Shown piece after piece: positions 26,406 through 34,999 of a DNA stretch of 64,000 nucleotides. The DNA lies in NCBI RefSeq assembly GCF_900103585.1, contig NZ_FNHV01000005.1:434001-498000 (forward strand), written 5' to 3'. Positions within the stretch are counted from its first letter, which is position 1, and every line of letters begins with the position of its first letter. Source of the DNA: Streptomyces sp. cf386 (GTDB lineage Bacteria > Actinomycetota > Actinomycetes > Streptomycetales > Streptomycetaceae). A model generated the notes under the pieces. That model did not search any database. It was not told the origin of the DNA and worked only from the letters and a program-made list of their open reading frames with translations. The position numbers and the translations under genes were made by a program.

Positions 26406-27238
26406 CCAACCCCAGCGCATCCTCGGGACTGCGCGCCGACCGCGTCAGCCGCAGGGCCGACGGCACCCTGATCCTGGACGGCGTCAGCCTCACCCCCCGC
26501 CCCGGCACCGTCACCGGTCTGCTCGGCCCGAACGGCTCGGGCAAGTCCACGCTGCTGCGGCTGCTCGCCGGCGTCATCGCCCCCGACTCCGGTGCCGTCA
26601 CCCTGGACGACCGCCCCCTGGACCGGGCGGGCCGCCGCACCGTTGCCCAGCGGGTCGCGGTCGTCGAGCAACAGGCCGACACCCAGGTCGCGTTGACCGT
26701 CGTCGACGTCGTACGCCTCGGCCGCGTCCCGCACCGCCGGGCCTGGAGCCCCGTGACCACGGCGGACGAGGCCGCCGTCCGCTCGGCCCTGGCCCGCACC
26801 CACCTCACCGACAAGGCCGACCGGCCCTGGCACACCCTCTCCGGCGGCGAGCGCCAGCGCGTCCAGATCGCCCGCGCCCTCGCCCAGGAACCGCGCGAGC
26901 TGCTGCTCGACGAACCCACCAACCACCTCGACATCCAGCACCAGCTCGCCCTGCTGGACCTGATCACCGAACTCCGCCTGACCAGCGTCATCGCCCTGCA
27001 CGACCTGAATCTGGCCGCCATGTACTGCGACCGGCTCGTCGTCCTGAAGCAGGGCCGCGTGGTGGCGAACGGCACGCCGAGGGATGTTTTGACGGAGTCC
27101 CTCATCGCCGACGTCTACGGCGTACGCGCCATAGTCAGCGCGCCCGACGGCCCGGAGGACAGCCCTCACATACGCTTCCTGGGCTCGCTCACGACCTCAG
27201 CTCACCGGGCGGCGGCGCCAGGCGGAGATCATCGGTGA
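26402..27238 (+). CDS. btuD: Cobalamin ABC transporter ATPase (BtuD/FecE family)
   Basis: The 278-residue ATPase has Walker A GPNGSGKST, signature LSGGERQR, Walker B LLLDEPTNHLD and the switch His in IALHDLNLA. It powers the BtuC permease. It starts in an ATGA overlap. Its last 42 bp overlap tail-to-tail with the convergent methyltransferase gene, so the extreme C-terminus is encoded opposite another gene. Confidence 0.93.
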   Translation: MTNPSASSGLRADRVSRRADGTLILDGVSLTPRPGTVTGLLGPNGSGKSTLLRLLAGVIAPDSGAVTLDDRPLDRAGRRTVAQRVAVVEQQADTQVALTVVDVVRLGRVPHRRAWSPVTTADEAAVRSALARTHLTDKADRPWHTLSGGERQRVQIARALAQEPRELLLDEPTNHLDIQHQLALLDLITELRLTSVIALHDLNLAAMYCDRLVVLKQGRVVANGTPRDVLTESLIADVYGVRAIVSAPDGPEDSPHIRFLGSLTTSAHRAAAPGGDHR

Positions 27239-28012
27239 GGTCGCCAGATCGAGGCCGCCCGCGGTGACGTTGGCCAGGTGGCGGTCGATCTCCCCGTCGG
27301 TGGCCAACCCCGCTGCGACGAGCCTGCCGCGCACCTGGCGGACGGTGGCCTCCTCCAGTTCGGCGCATGCTGGTGAGGTGATCGGGAAGTAGGCGTCGGC
27401 CTCGACGTCGGCCAGTCCGGCCTCGCGCAGCAGCCGCGGCAGTCTGCGCCCGTACGCCAGGTCCGCGCCGCGCTCCCGAAGCAGCTCGCGGAAGCCGCGG
27501 CGCAGCCTGTTGGCCAACTCCTGCTCGGGGCCGTACTCGTCGGGGCAGATCAGCGGCCGCAGCGCCGGGTCGGCGTCCTCCAGCAGCAGCCATCCGCCGG
27601 GGCGCAGCGCCTCGATCATCGACCGCACGGCCTGGTCACGGTCGGCGACGTGGACGAGTACGAGCCGGGCGTGGATGAGGTCGAACGGTCCCCCGGGCGG
27701 GGGCGCTTCGGCCGCGACGTCATGGCGCAGGACCTCGAAGCCCTTCGCCTCCCGCATCCAGGAGGTGTCGATGTCGGTGGCCACGACGTGCCCGCTCGAC
27801 CCGACGCGCTCGGCCAGCCAGGCCGGCACGATGGCCCCACCGGCGCCGACCTCCCAGCAACGCCACCCCTCGCCGACCCCGACCGACTCGAAGTGGCGGA
27901 ACGTCAACGGGTCGAAGAGCGCCGACAGTGCGGTGAACCGGTCGCCCGCTTCGGTCTGGCGATTGTCCAGGAGGTAGCCCTTGCCGGAAGTATCCCGCGC
28001 GTCCCGTGCCAT
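27197..28012 (-). CDS. SAM-dependent methyltransferase
   Basis: This 271-residue class I methyltransferase has motif I as VGAGGAIVPAWL, an acidic ribose-binding residue in ATDID, and FDLIHARLVLVHV followed by ALRPGGWLLLEDAD as later motifs. ATG 28012 gives a normal N-terminus (MARDARDTSGKGYLL). No partner gene suggests the substrate. The 3' end overlaps btuD on the opposite strand. Confidence 0.82.
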   Translation of the reverse strand: MARDARDTSGKGYLLDNRQTEAGDRFTALSALFDPLTFRHFESVGVGEGWRCWEVGAGGAIVPAWLAERVGSSGHVVATDIDTSWMREAKGFEVLRHDVAAEAPPPGGPFDLIHARLVLVHVADRDQAVRSMIEALRPGGWLLLEDADPALRPLICPDEYGPEQELANRLRRGFRELLRERGADLAYGRRLPRLLREAGLADVEADAYFPITSPACAELEEATVRQVRGRLVAAGLATDGEIDRHLANVTAGGLDLATSPMISAWRRRPVS

Positions 28013-28112
28013 GGGCCGATCATGGCACGCGGGCCATGACTCGGTTGCGACGCGAGGGCGCGGCCAGTTCGTTGACATGCCCAAGACATCTGATTAGCAT
28101 CCGGACACCTTC

Positions 28113-28126
28113 GGAAAGCGCTTTCC
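28113..28126. promoter_or_regulatory. Palindrome GGAAAGCGCTTTCC, candidate LacI-family operator
   Basis: A perfect 14-bp palindrome centred on a CG step, 80 bp before the pectate lyase start. The centre and symmetry fit LacI-family operators that control plant-polysaccharide enzymes in Streptomyces. It likely mediates induction by pectin-derived sugars; the regulator is not in the window. Confidence 0.55.
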
Positions 28127-28206
28127 AGCGTCCGTCGTTTCCCACCGTCCATGTCTCCGCCTCCGCACGACCGACAAGATCCACCCACCCCCACGGGAGG
28201 ACCCCG

Positions 28207-29214
28207 ATGAGGTCGTCGTCACGCGCCGCACGCGGCGTTCCCGCCGTCGCACTCGCCCACTTGCTCGGCGCGATGACGATGCCGGCCGGCACGGCGGCGG
28301 AGGAGCCACCGGCACCCCTGGCGGAGACTTCCCCCACCGGATTCGCCGCCGTAACCGCGCTGGGCCACAACGGCACGACCGGCGGAGCGGGCGGCCCGAC
28401 CGTGACCGCCACCACCACCGAGCAGTTCCTGGAGTACATCGACACCACTGGCCCGTTGGTCATCCGGGTCCAGGGCGCGATCGACATCACGAGCAAGCAG
28501 GGTGTACGCCCGAACAAGACGATCGTCGGAGTCGGTTCCTCGGCCGTCATCAACGGCGGCGGTCTGGACTTCTACCGCTCCTCCAACGTCATCGTGCGGA
28601 ACATCCGGTTCACCGGCGCCGAGGACGACGCCGTCAACGTCGGCCAGGAGTCGCACCACATCTGGATCGACCACAACGAGTTCGTCGCCCCGGTCGACGG
28701 GGCGGTCGACATCGTCCGCGGCTCCGAGTACGTCACCGTGTCGTGGAACTGGTTCAACAAGACCGACAAGAGCATGCTGCTCGGCCACTCCGACGCCAAC
28801 AGCGGCCAGGACACCGGGAAGTTGAAGGTCTCCATCCACCACAACTTCTTCGACGGCTCCAGGCAGCGGCATCCGCGGGTGCGGTTCGGCGAGCCGGTGC
28901 ACGTCTACAACAACTACTACCGGGGCACCGCGATCTACGGTGTCGCGTCGACCATGAACGCGGGCGTGCTGGTCGAGGGCAACTACTTCGACGCCGTCCC
29001 CCACCCCTGCCACTCCGCCGGCGGCTACGACGAGTCGGGACCGGGCCGACTGGTCCAGCGGGACAACGTCTTCGCGGGTGCCGGTGTCGGCGCCTGCGAG
29101 ACCAACGGCACCGTGACCGAGCCGCGCACGTACTACGCGTACGCGCTGGACCCGGCGACCGATGTGCCCTCCCTCGTCCGGGCCGGGGCGGGAGTAGGGA
29201 AGATCGGCACCTGA
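28207..29214 (+). CDS. Secreted pectate lyase (PL1 family)
   Basis: The 335-residue exported protein has an N-terminal signal sequence to about residue 31, then the parallel beta-helix lyase domain. NVIVRNIRFTGAEDDAVNVG and HIWIDHNEFV contain the Ca-binding aspartates, SMLLGHSD follows, and SRQRHPRVRFG carries the arginine that acts as catalytic base. It cleaves polygalacturonate by beta-elimination outside the cell. GGGAGG lies before the ATG. It sits downstream of a LacI-type palindrome and is followed 55 bp later by another secreted enzyme. Confidence 0.93.
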   Translation: MRSSSRAARGVPAVALAHLLGAMTMPAGTAAEEPPAPLAETSPTGFAAVTALGHNGTTGGAGGPTVTATTTEQFLEYIDTTGPLVIRVQGAIDITSKQGVRPNKTIVGVGSSAVINGGGLDFYRSSNVIVRNIRFTGAEDDAVNVGQESHHIWIDHNEFVAPVDGAVDIVRGSEYVTVSWNWFNKTDKSMLLGHSDANSGQDTGKLKVSIHHNFFDGSRQRHPRVRFGEPVHVYNNYYRGTAIYGVASTMNAGVLVEGNYFDAVPHPCHSAGGYDESGPGRLVQRDNVFAGAGVGACETNGTVTEPRTYYAYALDPATDVPSLVRAGAGVGKIGT

Positions 29215-29269
29215 ACCACCGTCGCCCCCACACACACGCGACGGCCAACCCCCCACAGGAGGAACCCCG

Positions 29270-29911
29270 ATGAGTGCACGACGAGCCCCGATGCCCACCG
29301 GGCGCACACCCATACCCTGGCGCAACAAGGCGGTGGTGGCCACCCTCGCGGCCACCCTGCTGGCAGGCCCGGGCATCGCGCAGGCGACCCCGCAGACCGC
29401 GTCGGCATCCCAGGAACAGGTGTCGGCGGCGGCCACCATCACCTGGACCCTCGAACGGGCGAGCAACCCCACCCAGGACCAGCTGACGGCCTACGACCTC
29501 ATCACGAAGGCCATGAACGCAGCGGTCGCCCGCTACAACAACGTCAGCGACCTGGGCAAGGCCATCACCGTCCGCTACGACCCGGGTGTGCCCACCGCCG
29601 ACGGCAACATCAACGGCACCATCCGCTTCGGCAACCGCGGCTACATGACCGAGCGCACCGCGCTGCACGAGATCGCCCACACCATCGGCGTGGGGACGAG
29701 CTCGGGCTGGTCCCGTCTCGGTGGCAGCGGCACCTGGACGGGTGCGCAGGCCACGGCACTGGTCCGGCAGTTCGACGGTTCGAGCGCCAAAGTGTCCACC
29801 GGCGGCGGCCACTTCTGGCCGTACGGCCTGAACTACGACAACGAGTTCTCGAACACGGCGGCCGACCGCCATGTCCAGATCGTCGCCGCCATGGTGCGCG
29901 ACGGGCTGTGA
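29270..29911 (+). CDS. Secreted HExxH zinc-metalloprotease-like protein
   Basis: The 213-residue protein has a basic N-terminus, a hydrophobic segment, and a probable cleavage after the AQA near residue 40. The mature part holds HEIAHTIGVG, an HExxHxxG zinc site of metzincin style though the third ligand is not certain. Aromatic C-terminal segments (HFWPYGLNYDNEFS) follow. Similar domains appear with lectin or carbohydrate-binding modules in other Streptomyces; here it stands alone. AGGAGGAAC precedes the ATG. The position after pectate lyase suggests a joint role in plant-matter breakdown, but proteolysis is unproven. Confidence 0.7.
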   Translation: MSARRAPMPTGRTPIPWRNKAVVATLAATLLAGPGIAQATPQTASASQEQVSAAATITWTLERASNPTQDQLTAYDLITKAMNAAVARYNNVSDLGKAITVRYDPGVPTADGNINGTIRFGNRGYMTERTALHEIAHTIGVGTSSGWSRLGGSGTWTGAQATALVRQFDGSSAKVSTGGGHFWPYGLNYDNEFSNTAADRHVQIVAAMVRDGL

Positions 29912-29930
29912 GCCGAGGCTCCTCCACGCC

Positions 29931-30833
29931 TTACCGGGGTATGCGCGTGCCTGCGCCGCTGACCCGGACCCTCGGGTCGTCTGCGTGCAGGGTCACGGTC
30001 AGCACACCCGGCCTGCCCATGTCCTCGCCCTGGTGCAGGGTCAGCACCGACTCCTGGGGCACCAAGGCGAGTTCACGGGCGTAGGCGCCGAAGGCGGCGG
30101 CTGCGGCACCGGTGGCCGGGTCCTCCACGACACCGCCGATCGGGAAGGGGTCGCGGACATGGAAGACGGTGTCCGCGGCCCGCCACACCAACTGCACGGT
30201 CGTCAGGTCCAGCTTCCGCATCAGGGCGGCGAGCCGCTCGAAGTCGTACGAGAGGTCCGCGAGCCGTTCCCGGCTGCCGGCGCCCAGCACCAGATGCCGG
30301 GCACCGGCGAAGGCGATACGCGGCGGCAGCAGCGGGTCCAGGTCGACCGACGGCCAGTCCAGCGCCGCGAGCGCCTCGGACAGGTCCTCCGGGGCGATCT
30401 CCTCGATACGGGGCTCCACGCTCGTCAGCGTCGCCCGGAGCGTGCCGTCCGCATCGGCGGTGACGGTCACCGGCACCGTGCCCGCCCGGGTGGCGAAGAC
30501 CAGGTCTCCCGAACCGATCCGCTCGGCCAGGGCCACGGCGGCGGCGACGGTGGCATGGCCGCAGAAGGGCACCTCGGCGAGAGGACTGAAGTACCGAACG
30601 GCGAAGGCCCGACCGGGCGCCCCGGCCAAACCCTCGGGTTCCCCGGCCAGTCCCTCGGGCGGCCCGGTCAGGAACGCCGACTCGCTGTACCTCAGCCGGG
30701 CGGCGATCGCCAACATCGCCGCGTCGTCGAGTCCGGAGGCGTCCAGGACGACGCCCGCCGGGTTCCCGCCTTCCGGGTGGGACGAGAAGGCGGTGTAGTG
30801 CAGCACATCGGTGACCTGCTCATTGGTCGTCAT
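29931..30833 (-). CDS. PhzF-family isomerase-like protein
   Basis: This 300-residue member of the PhzF/diaminopimelate-epimerase fold has GGNPAGVV near residue 22, the presumed catalytic Glu51 in YSESAFL, the FCGHAT motif, and EDPATGAAAAAFGAY near the C-terminus. Family members isomerise small hydrophobic metabolites; most, like this one, have no known substrate. ATG 30833 is chosen over an upstream TTG. It converges with the HExxH protein gene, 19 bp apart. Confidence 0.88.
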   Translation of the reverse strand: MTTNEQVTDVLHYTAFSSHPEGGNPAGVVLDASGLDDAAMLAIAARLRYSESAFLTGPPEGLAGEPEGLAGAPGRAFAVRYFSPLAEVPFCGHATVAAAVALAERIGSGDLVFATRAGTVPVTVTADADGTLRATLTSVEPRIEEIAPEDLSEALAALDWPSVDLDPLLPPRIAFAGARHLVLGAGSRERLADLSYDFERLAALMRKLDLTTVQLVWRAADTVFHVRDPFPIGGVVEDPATGAAAAAFGAYARELALVPQESVLTLHQGEDMGRPGVLTVTLHADDPRVRVSGAGTRIPR

Positions 30834-31039
30834 GCCGTACGACAACCAACGCGCCGGAGCGCGGATTCCCGGCGGTGCGTCAGAACTCGGCCGAAGCCGC
30901 TGTGGCGCATGAGTTGTGGAATGTTCAATGATCCGGAGCGGCCTTTTCGCTCAACAGTTCGCCAACCGTTTCGGCAACCGTTTCGAGGCACCCCCACTCC
31001 GGCGCACCGAGTGCCGGAGCCGAGAATCCGGAGTTCTTC

Positions 31040-31396
31040 ATGCGTCTTCGTCCCGCTCTCCGCCGTACCCGCGCCACCCGCGTCGCCGCCCTGGCCGCAG
31101 GGCTCGCCGCGGCCGGCGCGCTGACCCTGACGGCCCCCGCGTCGGCCGCGGCCCAGGCCGATGTCACAGCCACCCTCCGCGTCACGATCACCGACGGGGA
31201 CTCGGTCATGACGCAGACCGCGGGCGTCTACACCTGCCACAGCGGCTTCACCGTCGGCCAGGTGAAGGACATCTCCGTCACCGTGCCCGCCGGCCAGTGG
31301 GTCCAGGTGTTCAGCAGCCACGGCTGCTACGACTCCCTCAACATCAGCGGCGCCACCATCGAGACCGACGGACAGGTCATCAGTTTCACGTTGTGA
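31040..31396 (+). CDS. Small secreted protein of unknown function
   Basis: The 118-residue protein has a clear Sec signal: an Arg-rich start, a long Ala/Leu core, and cleavage near ASA at residues 35-37. The mature 80 residues are polar and beta-rich, with two cysteines (YTCHSGF and SHGCYDS) that could form a disulfide. No family was recognised. It is monocistronic, and codon use is normal for the genome. Confidence 0.7.
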   Translation: MRLRPALRRTRATRVAALAAGLAAAGALTLTAPASAAAQADVTATLRVTITDGDSVMTQTAGVYTCHSGFTVGQVKDISVTVPAGQWVQVFSSHGCYDSLNISGATIETDGQVISFTL

Positions 31397-31508
31397 CCGA
31401 TCAGGCGCGGCCCTGAGCGCTGAGCCGGACCCGCAGCCGCCCTCCGCGCATCCGGCTCACCACGCTCGTCACCGCCCCCGGAGCACATGTACCCCGCACT
31501 CAACGTGC

Positions 31509-32072
31509 CTAGCGGCCCACCGCGTCCGCCCCCGCCTGCGCGAACTTCTCGTCCAGCGCCCCGGACGGGGCTCCCGCGACGCCGATGCCGGCGATCGGGG
31601 CGTTGCCCGCGGTGACGGGGACGCCGCCCGCGAGGAACAGGGTGCCGGGGATGTCCTTCAGGTTCGGGGCCTGCTCCAGGCGCTCGGCCAGCTGAGAGGT
31701 GGGGGCGTTCCAGGAGACCGCGGTGAACGCCTTGCGCTCGGCGGACTCGTAGGACTGCGGGCCGGCGCCGTCGCCGCGCAGGGTGACGATCGTGTTGCCG
31801 TTGCGGTCGACGACGGCGACCGTGACGCGCTGGTTCTCCTTCTCGGCGGCGTCGAGCGCGGCCTGCGCGGCCTTGGTGGCGGCGTCGATCGTCAGATGGG
31901 TGGAGGTGGTGGTGGCCCGGGCCGAGGCGGCAGCGGCGGCGGCAGGCTCCGCGGCGGGCGCCGAGGCGTTCGCGGACACCGCACCGAAGCCCGCCACGGC
32001 GACGACGGCGAGCACGGCACCGCCGGTGGCGACGCGAGCGCGGCGGGAGAACTTCTTGTGCACGGGGTTCAT
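31509..32072 (-). CDS. hbpS: Extracellular heme-binding protein HbpS (GlcG/DUF336 family)
   Basis: This 187-residue exported protein has a signal with RRARVATGG and an Ala-rich core, then a GlcG-type domain: LTIDAATKAAQAALDAAE, VAVVDRNGNTIVTLRGDGAG, SYESAERKAFTAVSWN. This is the pattern of Streptomyces HbpS, an octameric heme and iron sensor that interacts with the SenS kinase. It is divergent from a kinase/regulator pair with the size and layout of senS-senR, which supports the call. HbpS is reported to degrade heme and to modulate SenS according to redox state. Confidence 0.82.
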   Translation of the reverse strand: MNPVHKKFSRRARVATGGAVLAVVAVAGFGAVSANASAPAAEPAAAAAASARATTTSTHLTIDAATKAAQAALDAAEKENQRVTVAVVDRNGNTIVTLRGDGAGPQSYESAERKAFTAVSWNAPTSQLAERLEQAPNLKDIPGTLFLAGGVPVTAGNAPIAGIGVAGAPSGALDEKFAQAGADAVGR

Positions 32073-32306
32073 GGGTCGGTCGACTCCTTCGGTGGGCGGG
32101 CGGCCCGGTTGCCGCCCCGCTTCGTCCGCTCCCCACCCTCGGCCCGGAACAGGGCTCGCACGGTCGACGTTCCGGCTGTCCCGCTGTCGCGCGTCGGACG
32201 ACACCGGGGTCATCCGATCGGTTGACCTGCCAAGCCCCCACGCCGGGTCACAATGGAGGTGTTTGCCCAGTTCAGCGCCCGCTAGCGAGAAGGGAGGCGG
32301 CCCCGG
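32073..32306. promoter_or_regulatory. Divergent hbpS/senS control region
   Basis: This 234-bp interval must carry both promoters and, by analogy with S. reticuli, SenR binding sites. It contains a palindrome CCGATCGG at 32215-32222, immediately followed by TTGACC (32222-32227), a good -35 hexamer for senS. A matching -10 at normal spacing is not obvious. Confidence 0.4.
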
Positions 32307-33512
32307 ATGGGGAACCGGCCGTACGAACCGAGCACCGTGGACACCCGGTGGCTCGGCGTCGTGATGCACGCGGCGTTCTTCCTGCTGCTCGGCGGAGCGC
32401 TCGCCCGGTTCGTGCTGCGTCATCCCGGTGAACCGCGCACTCCCTGGATCATCGCGCTGTGCGTCGTGCTCGCCGTACTGCATCTGCTGGGCCCGCGGAC
32501 CGGCGACACGCGCCCTCGGCCCACCCGTCGGCACTCGGCCTGGCTGGCGTCGGTCGTGGTGGTGTGGATGGTCCTGGTCGTGCTCGCACCCAGCTTCGCC
32601 TGGTGTGCGGTGCCCCTCTTCTACACCGCCCTGCGCACGCTGCCGGCCCGCGCCGCCCTCGTCCTGGTGGCGGTTCTGACGGCATTCGTCGTCGCCGCGC
32701 AGGTACAGCTCGCGGGCCGCTTCGATCCGAACCTGGTCCTGGCGCCGCCCGCGGTCGCCGCCCTCGCCACCGCCGTGTTCCTGCAGATGGAACGGCACAC
32801 CGAGCGCCAGCGCGTCCTGATCGACGACCTGATCCGCACCCGCCACGAACTCGCCGCCTCGGAACGCCGCGAGGGCACCCTCGCCGAACGCCAGCGGCTC
32901 TCCATGGAGATCCACGACACGCTCGCCCAGGGCCTGTCCAGCCAGCAGATGCTGCTGCAGGCGGCCGACCGGGTGTGGGACACCGAACCGGACAAGGCCC
33001 GCGCCCATGTGCGCACCGCCGCGTCCGTCGCCGCACACAACCTCGCCGAGGCACGGCGCTTCGTGCACGACCTGACCCCCGCGGACCTCGCCGGTGGCGG
33101 CCTCGACCAGGCGCTGCGCGCGCTCGCCGCGCGGGAGGCGGGCACGGATCTCACCGTACGGGTCCACATCGACGACAACGGCCGCCTCCCCCATCTGCCC
33201 GACCGGGTCCAGTCCGCCCTGTTGCGCATCGCCCAGGGCGCCCTGGCCAACGTCCGCGAGCACGCGGCCGCCACGCAGGCCGCCCTCACGCTCACCCTCC
33301 TCGACGACGAGGTCGTCCTGGACGTCTCCGACGACGGCCACGGCTTCGACCCCGCCGCACCGCCCGACTCCCCCGGCACGGTGGACCGCGGACACGGGCT
33401 GCCCGCCATGCGGGCCCGGCTGCGGGCACTCGGCGGGACCCTGACCATCGACTCCACGCCCGGCGAGGGCACCGTCCTGTCCGCCGTCGTCCCCCTGGAG
33501 GCGCCCCGATGA
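32307..33512 (+). CDS. senS: Sensor histidine kinase SenS-like
   Basis: The 401-residue kinase of the NarL-linked HisKA_3 class has about five hydrophobic segments (residues 15-160), a short linker, the phosphoacceptor His203 in RQRLSMEIHDTLAQG, and a HATPase_c domain with DVSDDGHGFDP and HGLPAMRARL. In S. reticuli SenS autophosphorylates under control of HbpS and heme or oxidative stress; the same adjacent gene is present here. Its stop overlaps the regulator start by 4 bp. Confidence 0.85.
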   Translation: MGNRPYEPSTVDTRWLGVVMHAAFFLLLGGALARFVLRHPGEPRTPWIIALCVVLAVLHLLGPRTGDTRPRPTRRHSAWLASVVVVWMVLVVLAPSFAWCAVPLFYTALRTLPARAALVLVAVLTAFVVAAQVQLAGRFDPNLVLAPPAVAALATAVFLQMERHTERQRVLIDDLIRTRHELAASERREGTLAERQRLSMEIHDTLAQGLSSQQMLLQAADRVWDTEPDKARAHVRTAASVAAHNLAEARRFVHDLTPADLAGGGLDQALRALAAREAGTDLTVRVHIDDNGRLPHLPDRVQSALLRIAQGALANVREHAAATQAALTLTLLDDEVVLDVSDDGHGFDPAAPPDSPGTVDRGHGLPAMRARLRALGGTLTIDSTPGEGTVLSAVVPLEAPR

Positions 33513-34150
33513 CCCCCGACCGTGCCCCCGTGCGCATTCTGGTCTGCGACGACCACGCCGTCGTACGGGCCGGACTGCTCGCCCTGCTCGACAGCGCCCC
33601 GGACATCGAGGTCGTCGCAGAGGCCGGCACCGGCGAGGAGGCGCTCGCGCTGGCCGCGAAACTCACGCCGGACGTGGTGCTGATGGATCTGCAACTGGGC
33701 GAGGGCATCGACGGCGTGGAGACCACCCGCCGCCTCACCGCCGCCTCCGGCACCTCCACCCACGTCCTGGTCCTGACCACGTACGACACCGACGCCGACA
33801 TCACCCGCGCCATCGAGGCGGGCGCCACCGGCTACCTCCTCAAGGCCGAACGCCCCGACGAGCTCTTCGCCGCCATCCACGCCGCCGCCGAGGGACGTCC
33901 CGCCCTGTCCGCGCCGGTCGCCGGCCGCGTCATGGCCAATCTGCGCCGACCCCGCCCCACCCTCACCGACCGCGAACGCGACATCCTCACCCAGCTCGCG
34001 CGCGGCATCGGCAACCGCGACATCGCCCGCGCCCTGTACATCAGCGAGGCCACCGTCAAGACGCACCTGCGCCGCATCTACGACAAGCTCGGCGTCGACA
34101 CCCGCGCGGGTGCGGTGGCGGTCGCGAAGGAGCAACGTTTGCTGCCATGA
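33509..34150 (+). CDS. senR: LuxR/NarL-type response regulator SenR-like
   Basis: The 213-residue two-domain regulator has a receiver with acidic pocket CDDH and phospho-acceptor Asp60 in VVLMDLQL, then Thr/Lys switch residues (TTYD, LLKAE), and a C-terminal LuxR helix-turn-helix (LTDRERDILTQLARG, YISEATVKTHLRRIYDKLG). It is co-translated with the kinase. Expected targets include hbpS and its own operon. Confidence 0.88.
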   Translation: MTPDRAPVRILVCDDHAVVRAGLLALLDSAPDIEVVAEAGTGEEALALAAKLTPDVVLMDLQLGEGIDGVETTRRLTAASGTSTHVLVLTTYDTDADITRAIEAGATGYLLKAERPDELFAAIHAAAEGRPALSAPVAGRVMANLRRPRPTLTDRERDILTQLARGIGNRDIARALYISEATVKTHLRRIYDKLGVDTRAGAVAVAKEQRLLP

Positions 34151-34172
34151 CCTCGGAGCCTGTGAACAAGGC

Positions 34173-34751
34173 TCAGGGCTCGACGGTGCTGAGGAAGATC
34201 CGATACTCGATCTTGAAGATGTCGGCGGCCTCGGCGCAGATGCTCTCGGCCTCCGTGCGCAGCGGCGGTGGAGGCTGTGGTTCGTCGCTGAGTCCGTAGC
34301 AGGGAATGGGGTGGCGCAGCCGCTCGAGGTCGCCCTGCACGGCGCTGGTGGTGAGGAACACCGCACTGTACAACTCGTCGGCGTATTCAGGATCCTTGCG
34401 CCGCAGCCGTCGTTCCGTGTCGGCGGCGACCTTCCCGGCCGCGGTGAGCGCCGCCCCGCAGTCCGTGTCGTCCAGTGACGTGCTCGTCGTGCAGTTGTCC
34501 ACGTCAGCGCCCGGGTGCGCGTCCTTCGCGTCCTCGTAGGCGTCCTGGATGTCCTGCGTCACGGGAGATGTGGTTGCGGGTGCGGATGAGGCAGGGGCGG
34601 CTACGGAAGAAGCCGGTGCCGGGGATGCCGCCTTCGACGTGGACGGCGCGGCAGGTGCCGGATCGCCGCTGCACGCGGTGAGCAGAACTGCGGCGGCAAC
34701 CACCGGCAGCAGCGGGCGAATCCGTCGGATCGCTCCTGGTCCTGAGAACAT
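34173..34751 (-). CDS. Lipoprotein of unknown function
   Basis: The 192-residue protein has a signal peptide with lipobox LLTAC (Cys27), then a 35-residue Ala/Ser/Pro/Thr linker and a soluble helical domain with four further cysteines (DNCTT, TDCGAAL, IPCYGL, SICAEA). ATG 34751 puts the signal at the start; an upstream extension to 34835 lacks signal character. No family was recognised. It converges on the senR gene, 22 bp apart, and is not obviously part of that system. Confidence 0.65.
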   Translation of the reverse strand: MFSGPGAIRRIRPLLPVVAAAVLLTACSGDPAPAAPSTSKAASPAPASSVAAPASSAPATTSPVTQDIQDAYEDAKDAHPGADVDNCTTSTSLDDTDCGAALTAAGKVAADTERRLRRKDPEYADELYSAVFLTTSAVQGDLERLRHPIPCYGLSDEPQPPPPLRTEAESICAEAADIFKIEYRIFLSTVEP

Positions 34752-34868
34752 GCCGGGATCGTAGGGACTCACTTTCGGGAGGGGTCCCGACCCGGGCCGG
34801 CCATGCCGGCCGTCGTCAACGCGGTGCTGCTGCAAGCGCCCCGCTCGCTCGTGTGCGAGTCGTGCAGG

Positions 34869-34925
34869 TTGAAACTCGTAGGAATCAAGGGCTTGTAGCG
34901 CGATTTAACGAGGGTTAGTTTAACC
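34869..34925 (+). promoter_or_regulatory. Promoter and palindromic operator of the sugar-uptake operon
   Basis: TTGAAA at 34869-34874 is a plausible -35, with TTGTAG about 18 bp later as a weak -10. Just downstream, GGTTA-GTT-TAACC at 34913-34925 is a 13-bp palindrome embedded in an AT-rich tract (TTTAAC...TTAGTTTAACC) that stands out from the GC-rich surroundings. TTAGTTTAA-like half-sites are typical of ROK-family repressors, and a ROK gene closes this operon. Binding here would block the start of transcription. Confidence 0.55.
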
Positions 34926-34999
34926 GTCACTCGAAGCCGGATCCCGGCTGCTGAGAGCCGCTCCCTGCGCGTTCGCGCACTTCAGCTAGGGGTACAGCC

